Origin: Syntrophaceae bacterium UBA5764
Lineage (GTDB): Bacteria > Desulfobacterota > Syntrophia > Syntrophales > Smithellaceae
Direction of reading: 5' to 3'
Assembly: GCA_002418825.1 (NCBI GenBank)
Contig: DIEW01000030.1
Coordinates: 31,716 to 57,009, forward strand
Length of the DNA: 25,294 nucleotides
Shown: piece after piece, positions 6,820 through 15,262 of the stretch
Position numbering within the stretch: the stretch's first letter is position 1
Layout: the number at the start of each line of letters is the position of its first letter
Position numbers and translations under genes: made by a program
Notes under the pieces: generated by a model
Seen by the model: the letters and a program-made list of their open reading frames with translations, nothing else
The model's database searches: none
What the model was told of the DNA's origin: nothing

Positions 6820-8532
6820 CTATGGCCAAAATGTTCCCGGATCCGCCCAATACGCGCAGTAGTGTGCTCCAGCAAAAGCAACAGCGGTGGCATCACTATC
6901 ACCCGCAGGGTTTAATACTCTGATGTTTGTTCCATTGAATGCTGTCCATCCGCCGCCAGGAGCACCATTTTGGGCAAAATTAGTCCAGTAATTAATCATT
7001 CTGTTGGACAAAGCTTTTTGCTCGTCCGTCGCCTGAAGACGCTCCTTAAGATGCCCAAAAATATACTGGATTTCAAAGGAATGACAGGCGCCAAAGCCCC
7101 ACTCACCCAAATTAAATAAATCGGCTAAAAATTCCAAAATCGAGTAGGTGGGATTGATCGGGGCATCCGAGTCGGTAAACCAGTATGCATAAACAGTTCT
7201 GGGTAGCGCGGCAAGTTGAACCCACTGACCTAGACAATTGCAGGTAAAAGTAGCGTCTGTAAAGATCATGCTGTGCGCATTGCGATATTTGTTATCATTC
7301 GCTCCATATGTCGCCTCTGCCCAACTGGTATAGTCTGAAGCTACCTTAACTCTGCTATAGACACGCGGATCGGTTGCCAGTAAAGTGATTACACCAAGTT
7401 CCAAATCGGTAAGTGTATCAAAATTGTTATAATCCCCCATAAACAGAGCCGTAAAGAGTGAGCCTTCGTTGAGGTTGCTACCGATCATTATCGGCACATT
7501 GGCAACATTTCCAGCCGTTATAGCCGTACTAATGGACTGCGGCAAAAACGTACCTGCCGCATATACCGGTGAAATCCAAGCCCAGGCAGGTCCGGAATTC
7601 TGCGCATCCATGACTTCTTCAACAGTTAAAGCGCGCAGACAAGCGCGGATTTCCGCCGCATCGTCAGTTCCTCCACATGGACCGGTACTGGGAGTACCGA
7701 GCACATTGGCAAAAGGCAGACCCAAACCAAAATAACCTACTGTAGCCAAATCCGTCTGCGTCGGGCTGTAGGAACCGCTCTGGACAATCGCTTTGTGGAA
7801 CAGGCCGCCAACTATTACCGGGTCTGCTACCAGCAAAGACAAAACACTGTGGCCGCCGGCCGATTCGCCGAAGATCGTCACATTGGTCGGGTCGCCGCCA
7901 AAGTTCTCAATAAAGTCCTGTACCCACTGGAGCGCTAAAACCTGATCCTTCAGACCAAAGTTGCCGGTGGGATCTTCCAGCGCCGGGTGTGGCAAAAAGC
8001 CAAATGCATTGAGACGGTAATTTATAGTAACGACAACAACACCTTTTTTGACTAAATCGGGCACGTCGTAGCCGGGAAGAGAGCCTTCACCTTGAATCAA
8101 GGCGCCACCGTGAATCCAGAACATGACAGGAAGAGCATCGCCGGGCTCAGTTCCTTTAGGAAAGAAGACATTGAGGAACAGGCAATCTTCAGAACCCGAT
8201 CCGTCATCCTGCACACATTTGTTGCCGAATTCCGTGGCGCGGAATGTTCCGTCCCATCCGCTATTCCACATTTGATTAATTACAGGAACAGCGAAACGTA
8301 GTTCATCAACCGGAGGCTCGGCATAGGGTATGCCGCGGCAGGCAATCATATTGCCTTCATCGACACACCTCATATCACCCAAAGGATTGCCAGTTGAAGA
8401 TACTAGCGAAATAACAACAGTCAACGGACCAACAACACCGCCTCCTCCACCTCCTCCGCCACATCCGGCCAATAATGCGAGAGATATAAAAAAGGCCAGT
8501 AATAAATTAAAAAACTTAATCTTTCTTAACAT
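6820..8532 (-). CDS. Lipoprotein carboxylesterase type B (cholinesterase/pNB-esterase family)
   Basis: 570-residue exported serine esterase. The signal peptide MLRKIKFFNLLLAFFISLAL runs into the lipobox LLAGC, so Cys24 should be lipidated; a run of eight glycines follows as a flexible tether. Family motifs are intact: EDCLFLNVFFP (116-126), oxyanion hole WIHGGALIQGEG (139-150), FGESAGG with Ser224, Glu356 in SNLNEGS, and His484 in GACHSFEI. The start at 8532 has AGGGAGGG 10 bases upstream; a longer reading frame beginning at 8619 would put the signal peptide inside the protein and was rejected. Location is the periplasm or outer membrane. The substrate is an unknown carboxylic ester. Its upstream region carries a sigma-54-like promoter and palindromes next to an activator gene. 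Confidence 0.92.
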   Translation of the reverse strand: MLRKIKFFNLLLAFFISLALLAGCGGGGGGGGVVGPLTVVISLVSSTGNPLGDMRCVDEGNMIACRGIPYAEPPVDELRFAVPVINQMWNSGWDGTFRATEFGNKCVQDDGSGSEDCLFLNVFFPKGTEPGDALPVMFWIHGGALIQGEGSLPGYDVPDLVKKGVVVVTINYRLNAFGFLPHPALEDPTGNFGLKDQVLALQWVQDFIENFGGDPTNVTIFGESAGGHSVLSLLVADPVIVGGLFHKAIVQSGSYSPTQTDLATVGYFGLGLPFANVLGTPSTGPCGGTDDAAEIRACLRALTVEEVMDAQNSGPAWAWISPVYAAGTFLPQSISTAITAGNVANVPIMIGSNLNEGSLFTALFMGDYNNFDTLTDLELGVITLLATDPRVYSRVKVASDYTSWAEATYGANDNKYRNAHSMIFTDATFTCNCLGQWVQLAALPRTVYAYWFTDSDAPINPTYSILEFLADLFNLGEWGFGACHSFEIQYIFGHLKERLQATDEQKALSNRMINYWTNFAQNGAPGGGWTAFNGTNIRVLNPAGDSDATAVAFAGAHYCAYWADPGTFWP

Positions 8533-8639
8533 CGCAAATAATCCCTCCCTTTCTATAAGTTTGATTTCGAAACAGAATTTTGTCCGTCTACATAAACGCG
8601 GAATTCTGTAAACTTCCACATTTTAAGTAGACAATCTTT

Positions 8640-8656
8640 TTCAGGATGCGTGCCAA
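8640..8656 (-). promoter_or_regulatory. Sigma-54-like promoter for the esterase
   Basis: Minus strand reads TTGGCACG-CATC-CTGAA. The -24 half matches the sigma-54 consensus TTGGCACG exactly. The -12 half has GA where GC is expected, with the correct 10-base spacing from GG. Transcription would start near 8630, giving about a 98-base leader. The neighbouring activator gene (8989-10725) makes a sigma-54 reading reasonable; the imperfect -12 keeps it tentative. Confidence 0.45.
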
Positions 8657-8717
8657 AAAATGAGAAAGATGAGGTGAAATAATGGTTAATAATATCAAGT
8701 CTGTTTTGCTTAGTAAA

Positions 8718-8785
8718 ATATGACCAATTAGTCATATTGTGACATGTCACATATGTGTGGCATTACATATGTGTGACATGCCACT
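8718..8785. promoter_or_regulatory. Tandem palindromes: candidate activator-binding sites
   Basis: ATATGAC (8718-8724) and GTCATAT (8731-8737) form a 7-bp inverted repeat with a 6-base spacer. Directly beside it, TGTGACATGTCACA (8738-8751) is a perfect 14-bp palindrome. Related copies follow at 8756-8769 (TGTGGCATTACATA, 10/14) and 8772-8785 (TGTGACATGCCACT, 12/14). An 11-base direct repeat ACATATGTGTG occurs at 8749-8759 and 8765-8775. The cluster sits about 90-155 bp upstream of the predicted esterase start, the usual distance for sigma-54 enhancer sites. Confidence 0.6.
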
Positions 8786-8823
8786 CTTTTTTAACATTGA
8801 GACAATGGACATTATGGCATTTT

Positions 8824-8958
8824 TTAACCTGCCGTTGCCAACACCAGCAAAGCAATCCATGAGATGACTAGAAACAATAAAAATATCCTTAATTTGCCGC
8901 AGTCGGGTGAAATAATCTCATGCCCAAAATAATTACTTAAGTACTTCGCGCCTCTCAA
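8824..8958 (-). CDS. Possible 44-residue single-pass membrane peptide
   Basis: A short frame begins at TTG (8956-8958) with AAGG 5 bases upstream and ends at TAA (8824-8826). It encodes a polar N-terminus (MRGAKYLSNYFGHEIISPDC) followed by a continuous hydrophobic segment, IFLLFLVISWIALLVLATAG, that would span a membrane once. It lies 30 bases after the activator stop codon on the same strand, so it could be co-transcribed. I recognise no family. The rare start codon and short length mean chance is a real alternative. Confidence 0.3.
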   Translation of the reverse strand: MRGAKYLSNYFGHEIISPDCGKLRIFLLFLVISWIALLVLATAG

Positions 8959-8988
8959 AACACCTTATTCATTCCAGACCGCACACTT

Positions 8989-10725
8989 TTAGCTCACGCA
9001 GTTTGGCTGATTTTTGGCTATTATGCGATAAAGAGTCCTGCGGTTAATGCCCAGAAGCCTGGCGGCTTTGGCCTTGTTACCGCCTGTTTTTTGCAAGGCT
9101 TCCATAATTTTCTGCTCGGAGGTTGCTTCTTTGACAACATGTCGATTCGCATGCTTCACTTTTTCCATCACAGGATTATCACGGATATCCGCCGGCAAAT
9201 TTTCCACGGTAATCACTTTGCCGCGACACAAAATAAACGCATGCTCAATGACATGCTCCAGTTCCCGCACATTTCCCGGCCAAGGATATCCCATAAATAT
9301 ATTGAGGACTTCACGGGAAATACCTTCGATATCTTTATTAAATTCCTCATTAAATTTATGAATAAAATGATCTACCAGCAGTGGCATATCCTCCCGTCTT
9401 TCCCGCAGCGGTGGTAGGGCAACCTCGACAACCATGAGACGGTAGTAAAGGTCTTCTCTAAATTCGCCATTTCGCACCTTTTCTTTGAGATCTTTGTTAG
9501 TCGAGGCAATCACGCGTACATCTACCTTGCGCGGTGTGGATTCCCCCACACGCTCGAAAACTTTTTCCTGCAAGACGCGCAGAAGTTTGAGCTGAATCAG
9601 CGGCGAAATGTCCCCAATTTCATCAAGTAAAATCGTTCCACCATCCGCCGCCTCAAAACGCCCCTGTTTGTCCTTTACCGCGCCGGTAAACGCGCCGCGG
9701 ACATGGCCGAATAATTCGCTTTCCAGCAGGCTTTCCGCCAACGCGGAACAGTTCACGGTAACAAAAGGCTTGAAAGACCGTTGGCCGCTGTAATGCAAAG
9801 CGCGGGCAACCAGTTCCTTGCCGGTACCAGACTCTCCGGTAATGAGCACTGTTGTTTCCAGACTGGCTAAATCTTCCAGCAGATGGTAAATCTCCTGCAT
9901 TTTCTCGCCGCGCCCAATGATATTTTGAAATTTATGCCGCTCACGCAATTCTCTTTGCAAATCCCGCAAGAGCGTGATATCGCGGATAACCATGACTGCG
10001 CCGGTAAAATTGCCCTGGTAATCCAAAAGCGGCGTGCTGTTGATACTGACCAGTTGCTGATAATGATTCTGATGGCCACATTCGATGCGGTATCCAGAAA
10101 TAGGAATCTGCTTTCCTAGCGTCTGTCTTAAAACGTCAGCACATGTCCCGCCGCATTGCCCCAAGCATTCGGAAAAAACCTTGCCTCCGATTTTTTCGAT
10201 ATCGATCCCGCAGATATCCTGTGCCGATTTGTTGATTTCAATAACCTTTTGTTCGCGGTCTACCGTGATAATAGCGTCTTTGACGCTGCCGAAAATGGCT
10301 TCTAGGCGCCTGCGGTGACTGGCAAACCTTCTTTCCGTCTCCACACGGTCAGTAACGTCCCTTTGCACCGCGCGGAAACCGATTATTTCGTCCTTGCCGC
10401 TTCTGATTGGCGAGACGGAATCTTCCACAATTCTCTTCGTTCCGTCTTTTCTAACGATATCATGAATAAACCTGTTAGGCTGACCGGTTTTGTAAACCTT
10501 ATTGTACGCTTCGCGAACGACTTTTACCCCTTCCTGATTCGTATAGAATTTATAGTTAGTCCCGATAATTTCCTCGCGAGCATACCCCCACAGTCGGCAG
10601 CCGGCGTTATTGATATAGGTAAGATTGCCCTTAATGTCTACTTCGCCCACCCCGTCATCAATTTCGTTAAGCATGGCTTCATAATTCTTTAAAGAATCAT
10701 TCAAGGGTCTTTCTTCTCTACCCAT
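8989..10725 (-). CDS. PAS-PAS sigma-54 (RpoN)-dependent transcriptional activator
   Basis: 578-residue enhancer-binding protein that uses ATP to open sigma-54 promoters. PAS 1 spans about residues 12-128 and PAS 2 about 138-254. The AAA+ domain has Walker A GESGTGKE (297-304), the sigma-54-contacting GAFTGA (344-349), Walker B ILLDEIGD (365-372) and the PWPGNVRELEHV region (481-492). A Fis-type helix-turn-helix ends the protein (NKAKAARLLGINRRTLYRI, 550-568). PAS 2 carries Cys172, 187, 191, 195 and 216, including C-x3-C-x3-C, which suggests a metal or redox sensor. I start at the ATG (10723-10725) because GGTGAGG lies 6 bases upstream; a GTG four codons earlier is the alternative. There is no receiver domain, so the signal is probably sensed directly. 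Its likely local target is the esterase. Confidence 0.95.
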   Translation of the reverse strand: MGREERPLNDSLKNYEAMLNEIDDGVGEVDIKGNLTYINNAGCRLWGYAREEIIGTNYKFYTNQEGVKVVREAYNKVYKTGQPNRFIHDIVRKDGTKRIVEDSVSPIRSGKDEIIGFRAVQRDVTDRVETERRFASHRRRLEAIFGSVKDAIITVDREQKVIEINKSAQDICGIDIEKIGGKVFSECLGQCGGTCADVLRQTLGKQIPISGYRIECGHQNHYQQLVSINSTPLLDYQGNFTGAVMVIRDITLLRDLQRELRERHKFQNIIGRGEKMQEIYHLLEDLASLETTVLITGESGTGKELVARALHYSGQRSFKPFVTVNCSALAESLLESELFGHVRGAFTGAVKDKQGRFEAADGGTILLDEIGDISPLIQLKLLRVLQEKVFERVGESTPRKVDVRVIASTNKDLKEKVRNGEFREDLYYRLMVVEVALPPLRERREDMPLLVDHFIHKFNEEFNKDIEGISREVLNIFMGYPWPGNVRELEHVIEHAFILCRGKVITVENLPADIRDNPVMEKVKHANRHVVKEATSEQKIMEALQKTGGNKAKAARLLGINRRTLYRIIAKNQPNCVS

Positions 10726-10809
10726 AAGAATCCTCACCCCAAAATGCCCGCAAAAATGACTGATTATTTCTTGCTTGTTCTTTTCTTGATTACGAATACT
10801 CGCAATACT

Positions 10810-10838
10810 AGCTTAAAAAAACCGGTGATGGTTGTCAA
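10810..10838 (-). promoter_or_regulatory. Candidate promoter of the sigma-54 activator gene
   Basis: Minus strand has TTGACA (10833-10838), a 17-base spacer and TAAGCT (10810-10815). The -35 box is perfect and the spacing ideal; the -10 box is weak. It lies between the nrdD terminator-like hairpin and the activator start. Confidence 0.4.
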
Positions 10839-10850
10839 CCGCAAAATCTA

Positions 10851-10870
10851 TAACCGCACTCTGGCGGTTA
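10851..10870 (-). terminator. Hairpin downstream of nrdD
   Basis: TAACCGC (10851-10857) and GCGGTTA (10864-10870) pair perfectly around a 6-base loop, 20 bases past the nrdD stop. On the minus strand it is followed by TAGATTTT, a weak T tract, so it is a probable but not strong terminator for the upstream operon. Confidence 0.45.
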
Positions 10871-10890
10871 CGGTCGGACACAAAATAGCC

Positions 10891-12993
10891 TTAAACATGT
10901 CTGCTAAGGCGCTGCCTACTTGCCGTGATGAAATCTTTGTTTACTTTCCTATCTCTTAGTTCGGCAAGCTTGCCCCTGTTCCAGCCGGAAATTTTGCTGA
11001 AATATTTCGTCAACCGCGCGATTCCTTCAACTTCGGAAGAACCGCAATAAGCGCACTGCTGACTCAATCCGGCAGCGATCCTGCCGCAAGACAAACATGA
11101 AGTAAACTCGGGGGAAAAATCTATCTGACGGCTGACAGAATCATCAAAAACTTCTTTAATAAGTTTTGATAACTTTTCCTTATCGGTTTCTAATCCGCCT
11201 AATTGCAGGTGCGTAATGACATCTCCTTCCAGATGTTCATGGAAAAGCCCTTCTGAAATCACTTTCTGCAGAGGCGTCACAGCTGCGGAAACATTCAGAT
11301 GCGTGGAGTTGGTGTAATAAACCGCTCCTTCGGCAATGTCGCCCTGAACAAAATGGCCTGCTTCGGGGGAAAAATATTTTAAATCAAGCCGCGCAAAACG
11401 ATACGCTGTTGTTTCCGCAGGCGATTGTTCCAGCACTAACTTTATCCCCAACTTTTTGCTCAGCGCTTTTATCTCCCGATGAAGATAGCTCACGGCTCTG
11501 AATCCAAAATCAAGCGCTTGCGGCGATTCATGCATTTGGCGACCCGTATGTATCCGCACCATTTCATTGAGGCCAACCAGACCGATAATATAGTAAGATC
11601 GGTTCATCCGCAAAAAGGGAAAGCCGTCGCGATTCATGGCCAGAACGGCCAGCGGACCTTTTTCGGCGTACGAAAGAAGTTTTTCCAAAAAATCTTTTTT
11701 CTGAACATGCGCCTCGGACGCTTTTGCCGCAAATTCCGCAAGCAGGGCAAACAATTTTTCCTCATTACCCTGTGCCCGGTAACCGAGCCGCGGCAAATTC
11801 AGCGTGACACTTTGAATGGCGGCGGTGCGCATAAGCCACGGCTTCTTCATCTCTTCCAGGTAATCCGCATCGCCTTCGTAACCGACCCGGTTGCAGGCAA
11901 ACGAAAGCGAATTTCCCCTGCGGTCGAAGATAAAGCAGGTGTTCCCCTTACCGCCTGCCACTTCGCAGGCAAGTTCCAGAAAATCGTTTGCTCTTTCGGC
12001 CGACCAGAAATCTTCACTAACGTGCAGAAGGGGCCGGGGAAGAATAAAGGGCCTGGAGTTTGCGTCCCCCTCCCTGAAAACTGCCATCAGTGCCCAGGCG
12101 AGTCGCCGCGCATCGAATGAGTAGTGGCCGTATTTTTTCCCCGTCAGCTTGCCTGCAGGACCGATCGCAGCGACATTAGCCCAGTGCGGCGGTATTTCAT
12201 AATAAATATGAATATCTGTGTAAAGTGCTTGGCCACCGCGCGTGGCGGCAAGTTGAGAAAACTCGTAAATAATCATCTGCGCAAACTGACGCACTTCTTG
12301 ATCGCTCATACCGGAAAGATAGGGAGCGAAAGAAATATTAAGCGCGTCCCAACCGATAGTGCCGGTAAAGTGTCCCTGCAGTATGGCACTGAAGCGCACC
12401 ATGTGCAGCAAAAGCACTTCGGCGTGTCTCGCCGGATGGGCGGAATTGATTGCCTGTGGCAGATTAAGACCGTAGATTTTCAGATACTCCAAGGATTGAC
12501 AACAGCTGTAAGGGCGATCGACATAACCCAGGCCATGTATGTGGATATCGCCCGCTACATGTGCTTGGCCGGTATTCTCGGAAAAAACATCAAAAAGAGA
12601 AAACTCCTTTTTTATGCCCTCAGCAAAGATTAAATTTGTACCTTCCGGAGAGTGCGGTGTGTTGGCGCTTTCTTTATTCTGATGTAAAATCAACTGACGC
12701 ACATCATAGAGGGGAAATCCCAGCCGTCCGTGCAGACGACGCTCTTTCTCCAGACCCCTTTCAATAAGCCGGGCATTGACCAGTTCGCGGATAAGTGCCG
12801 TAGTCAAAAGGCCGATACCCGAAGAAACGATTTGTTTTTCCACTTCCTCCGATATCTCCACCGCTAGTTGGCAATCGATGTCCGCTTCCCGCACCAGCGC
12901 ATCCACTATCCGCTGGCGGTTCCAGGGGGTTATTTCCTCTGCGGAAGTACGAACAAAAAGAGTTATATCTGTGGTTTCGGAAATTTCCTGCAT
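10891..12993 (-). CDS. nrdD: Anaerobic (class III) ribonucleoside-triphosphate reductase
   Basis: 700-residue oxygen-sensitive glycyl-radical enzyme that turns NTPs into dNTPs. An N-terminal ATP-cone (about 10-100, FVRTSAEEITPWNRQRIVDAL) gives allosteric control. The catalytic barrel contains GDIHIHGLGY (148-157), GGQALYTDIHIYYEIP (253-268) and REGDANSRPFILP (307-319). A C-terminal zinc site uses Cys633, 636, 647 and 650 (CLSCG...CAYCG), and the radical glycine is Gly670 in KISGWNRG. I begin at the ATG 12991-12993, one base after the HD-gene stop (TAATATG). A longer frame to 13068 would overlap the upstream gene by 74 bases and adds a non-conserved tail. No nrdG activase is present in the window, so it must lie elsewhere. 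Confidence 0.94.
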   Translation of the reverse strand: MQEISETTDITLFVRTSAEEITPWNRQRIVDALVREADIDCQLAVEISEEVEKQIVSSGIGLLTTALIRELVNARLIERGLEKERRLHGRLGFPLYDVRQLILHQNKESANTPHSPEGTNLIFAEGIKKEFSLFDVFSENTGQAHVAGDIHIHGLGYVDRPYSCCQSLEYLKIYGLNLPQAINSAHPARHAEVLLLHMVRFSAILQGHFTGTIGWDALNISFAPYLSGMSDQEVRQFAQMIIYEFSQLAATRGGQALYTDIHIYYEIPPHWANVAAIGPAGKLTGKKYGHYSFDARRLAWALMAVFREGDANSRPFILPRPLLHVSEDFWSAERANDFLELACEVAGGKGNTCFIFDRRGNSLSFACNRVGYEGDADYLEEMKKPWLMRTAAIQSVTLNLPRLGYRAQGNEEKLFALLAEFAAKASEAHVQKKDFLEKLLSYAEKGPLAVLAMNRDGFPFLRMNRSYYIIGLVGLNEMVRIHTGRQMHESPQALDFGFRAVSYLHREIKALSKKLGIKLVLEQSPAETTAYRFARLDLKYFSPEAGHFVQGDIAEGAVYYTNSTHLNVSAAVTPLQKVISEGLFHEHLEGDVITHLQLGGLETDKEKLSKLIKEVFDDSVSRQIDFSPEFTSCLSCGRIAAGLSQQCAYCGSSEVEGIARLTKYFSKISGWNRGKLAELRDRKVNKDFITASRQRLSRHV

Positions 12994-12994
12994 A

Positions 12995-14416
12995 TTAAAC
13001 GTTTGTCGGTATCGTCGTGTCACTAGTGACCAAGACTTTATCCGCGGCCGCGGATAATTCTTCGTCATAGTCGTGATTTAAGGAAAACACTCGGAAATGC
13101 GTCACCCGCGCGGGAATGAAACGGTAGATTTCCAGAAGTGGTTCCGGTGATGTCGTTTCCGTGACAGGATTAAAAATGTTGATTCTTTTCCCCCTTTCGG
13201 CCATCGGATTGAGCGGCCGCGGGTCCTGTGTTGCCAAATCAATTTTAAAGGGGATTCTTTTCAGATTTTTCGGCAGGCATTCCCTGATCCTTTCCTCATA
13301 ATCTGATGCCCTGGCAAAACCAATGCCACGGTGCATCTGGTCAAGAGATATTTCCGTCACAAAAGACATCTTCCATTTCACCTCGCGGTCGTGTAATTTT
13401 TTCCATTCGGAGGCTAATCTTCTCTTTTCTTCGTCTTTGGATGCAAGCCATCCCCGTACGTAATTGAACAAGCTCCATTCATCGCATAGCAGATAATCAT
13501 CCAGCCTCTTAAGCGGATTCCCGGGGAAAATAACTTTCATCGTATCATGAAATATTTCCTGCAAGTGCAAATCCAACGCGCGCGTCGTGCGGTGAAAATA
13601 AACATTGGAGTATAAATTCAGCCGTGCGTTTAGAAATCTGCCCAAAGCGGAAATTCCCGACTGATGCAACGTGAGACCCTCTTTGGTAAAAAAGGTATAA
13701 TAGCGCAAGCGGGGAATGTCCACCATATCCAGAGAAAAACCCGTCATGTAGGCGTCGCGCTGCACATAATCAAGATTGTCCACAGTATAAATGCCGGAAA
13801 ACAACTGCCGCAACATCTGCAGCCAGCGCGGAAATGTTCTTTTTTCTTTATCTTCCGGCATTTTAATTAGATAGGCAACGAAACGGGCGTCCATCTTTTC
13901 TCCGCGTCCAAAAGCTCCGGAAGGAGAGCGGCGGATACGTGAAATTTGCATGCCCAGTTTCTGGATAATAATATTCTGTCCAACCACTTCGTGGGTTATG
14001 CCCCAGCGGCTTAAAAAATTGTCATCGAAGAAATGACCGTAAGGGCCATGGCCTACGTCATGCAAAAGACCAGCAAGCCGTAAAAGTTCCTCCACATAAT
14101 TTTGCGAAGGAACATTTTTGCACACACAGCGCAAACTCGGATAAATGCATTTGGCGAATTCCCCCGCTAAATGCATTGTTCCGATGGAATGTTGAAAACG
14201 CGTATGTTCCGCCGCCGGATAAACCCAGCGCGCGCTCTGCAACTGATAAATTCTGCGCAGTCTCTGCAACCACGGTGAATCAATCAGGTCTTTTTCCGTT
14301 ACTTCTGCAGATCCAGCCCCTTCCGGCACGGTAAAAAGCGCGTATTGATGAATGGGGTCAGCAATCAATGTCATGCCCTTATAAATATTCTGAGTTTTTG
14401 ATTTGGTTTTCGCCAT
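12995..14416 (-). CDS. HD-domain phosphohydrolase, dGTPase/SAMHD1-like
   Basis: 473-residue HD-superfamily protein resembling dNTP triphosphohydrolases. Metal-binding residues are in place: His76 in RFQHSIGTMHLA, His119-Asp120 in GLLHDVGHGPYGH, and Asp213 in YTVDNLDYVQRDAYMTG, whose layout matches DVDKWDYFARD of SAMHD1. Residues 20-70 (IADPIHQYALF...DSPWLQRLRRIYQL) also fit the family. Proteins of this type usually hydrolyse dNTPs to deoxynucleosides and triphosphate, although some relatives act on other nucleotides. It is one base from nrdD, so an enzyme that makes dNTPs and one that may destroy them are co-expressed. It follows the type 2 dehydrogenase gene by 28 bases in the same orientation. 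The fold is confident; the substrate is inferred. Confidence 0.85.
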   Translation of the reverse strand: MAKTKSKTQNIYKGMTLIADPIHQYALFTVPEGAGSAEVTEKDLIDSPWLQRLRRIYQLQSARWVYPAAEHTRFQHSIGTMHLAGEFAKCIYPSLRCVCKNVPSQNYVEELLRLAGLLHDVGHGPYGHFFDDNFLSRWGITHEVVGQNIIIQKLGMQISRIRRSPSGAFGRGEKMDARFVAYLIKMPEDKEKRTFPRWLQMLRQLFSGIYTVDNLDYVQRDAYMTGFSLDMVDIPRLRYYTFFTKEGLTLHQSGISALGRFLNARLNLYSNVYFHRTTRALDLHLQEIFHDTMKVIFPGNPLKRLDDYLLCDEWSLFNYVRGWLASKDEEKRRLASEWKKLHDREVKWKMSFVTEISLDQMHRGIGFARASDYEERIRECLPKNLKRIPFKIDLATQDPRPLNPMAERGKRINIFNPVTETTSPEPLLEIYRFIPARVTHFRVFSLNHDYDEELSAAADKVLVTSDTTIPTNV

Positions 14417-14444
14417 AAAAAGCTATTCTCTAGAGCATTAAATT

Positions 14445-15215
14445 TTATTTGGGTGGCATACGCAAAGCACCATCCAGTCTGATACAACATCCGTTGAGCA
14501 TGGTATTTTCAATGATGTGCTTCGCCAGCATGGCGTATTCGGAAGGTTTTCCCAAACGATGAGGAAAAGGAACCGTGGCCGCCAAAACTTCCTTTACCGA
14601 CGCGGGCAGGCTTGCCATCATCGGCGTGGCAAACAGCCCTGGAGCAATCGTGACTACTCTGACACCATATTCGGCGCATTCTCGCGCCAGAGGCAAGGTC
14701 ATCCCCACGACACCGGCCTTGGAAGCGCTGTATGCGACCTGTCCGATCTGACCTTCAAAAGCGGCCACGGACGCCGTATTGATAATCACTCCCTTTTCGC
14801 CTTCTGCATCAGGTGTATTGCTGTTCATATGCTCAACCGCCAGTCTGGTAATATTCAGCGTTCCCACGAGATTAATCTGCAACACTTTATTAAAAGCATC
14901 CAGAGACAGAGGGCCTTTTTTGCTCAAAACCTTCGCCGGATTGGCTACACCCGCACAGCTTATGGCAACATTAATTTTGCCGAATGCATCCACTGTTTTT
15001 TTTATCACCTGCTGCACATCTGTCTCATCGGTCACATCCGCTTTGGCAAAAATCGCATTCCCTGCGCCACAGGAGGCGGCGAGTTTCTCACCCCTCTCCA
15101 CGTCAATATCCACAACAGTGATTTTTGCGCCGCATTTCGCCAGTTCAACGACTGTTGCTTCTCCCAAGCCTGACGCTCCGCCCGTAACCACGGCGACTAC
15201 ATTTTTAATATCCAT
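14445..15215 (-). CDS. Type 2 3-hydroxyacyl-CoA dehydrogenase (HSD10-like short-chain dehydrogenase)
   Basis: 256-residue short-chain dehydrogenase/reductase. The NAD-binding TGGASGLGEA (11-20), Asp36 and Asp60 (ADVTDE), and Ser149/Tyr162/Lys166 (YSASK) are present. The ending IIENTMLNGCCIRLDGALRMPPK, together with APGLFATPMMASLP and VPFPHRLGKPSEYA, is diagnostic of the HSD17B10 group, which oxidises 3-hydroxyacyl-CoA and 2-methyl-3-hydroxybutyryl-CoA with NAD. A strong GGGAGGAG ribosome site precedes the ATG. It lies downstream of the acyl-assembly cluster in the same orientation and may process CoA thioesters related to it, or belong to branched-chain or fatty-acid degradation. Asp36 argues for NAD over NADP. 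Confidence 0.9.
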   Translation of the reverse strand: MDIKNVVAVVTGGASGLGEATVVELAKCGAKITVVDIDVERGEKLAASCGAGNAIFAKADVTDETDVQQVIKKTVDAFGKINVAISCAGVANPAKVLSKKGPLSLDAFNKVLQINLVGTLNITRLAVEHMNSNTPDAEGEKGVIINTASVAAFEGQIGQVAYSASKAGVVGMTLPLARECAEYGVRVVTIAPGLFATPMMASLPASVKEVLAATVPFPHRLGKPSEYAMLAKHIIENTMLNGCCIRLDGALRMPPK

Positions 15216-15262
15216 GACTCCTCCCTGTTATTTATTAAAATACATTTTGTTCAGACATAAAT

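Larger units (their letters stand above)
8533..8823. other. Non-coding control region upstream of the esterase
   Basis: About 290 bases with no convincing gene. It holds the esterase ribosome site (8541-8550), a long leader, a sigma-54-like element (8640-8656) and a cluster of palindromes and direct repeats (8718-8785). The rest is AT-rich without other recognisable structure. Confidence 0.7.

Noticed and set aside
11479..12120. Long open frame on the plus strand opposite nrdD
   Set aside because: It lies antisense to conserved nrdD motifs and has no recognisable domain or ribosome site.
12994..13068. Upstream start for nrdD
   Set aside because: It would overlap the HD gene by 74 bases and the added residues are not NrdD-like; the ATG at 12993 directly follows the HD stop.
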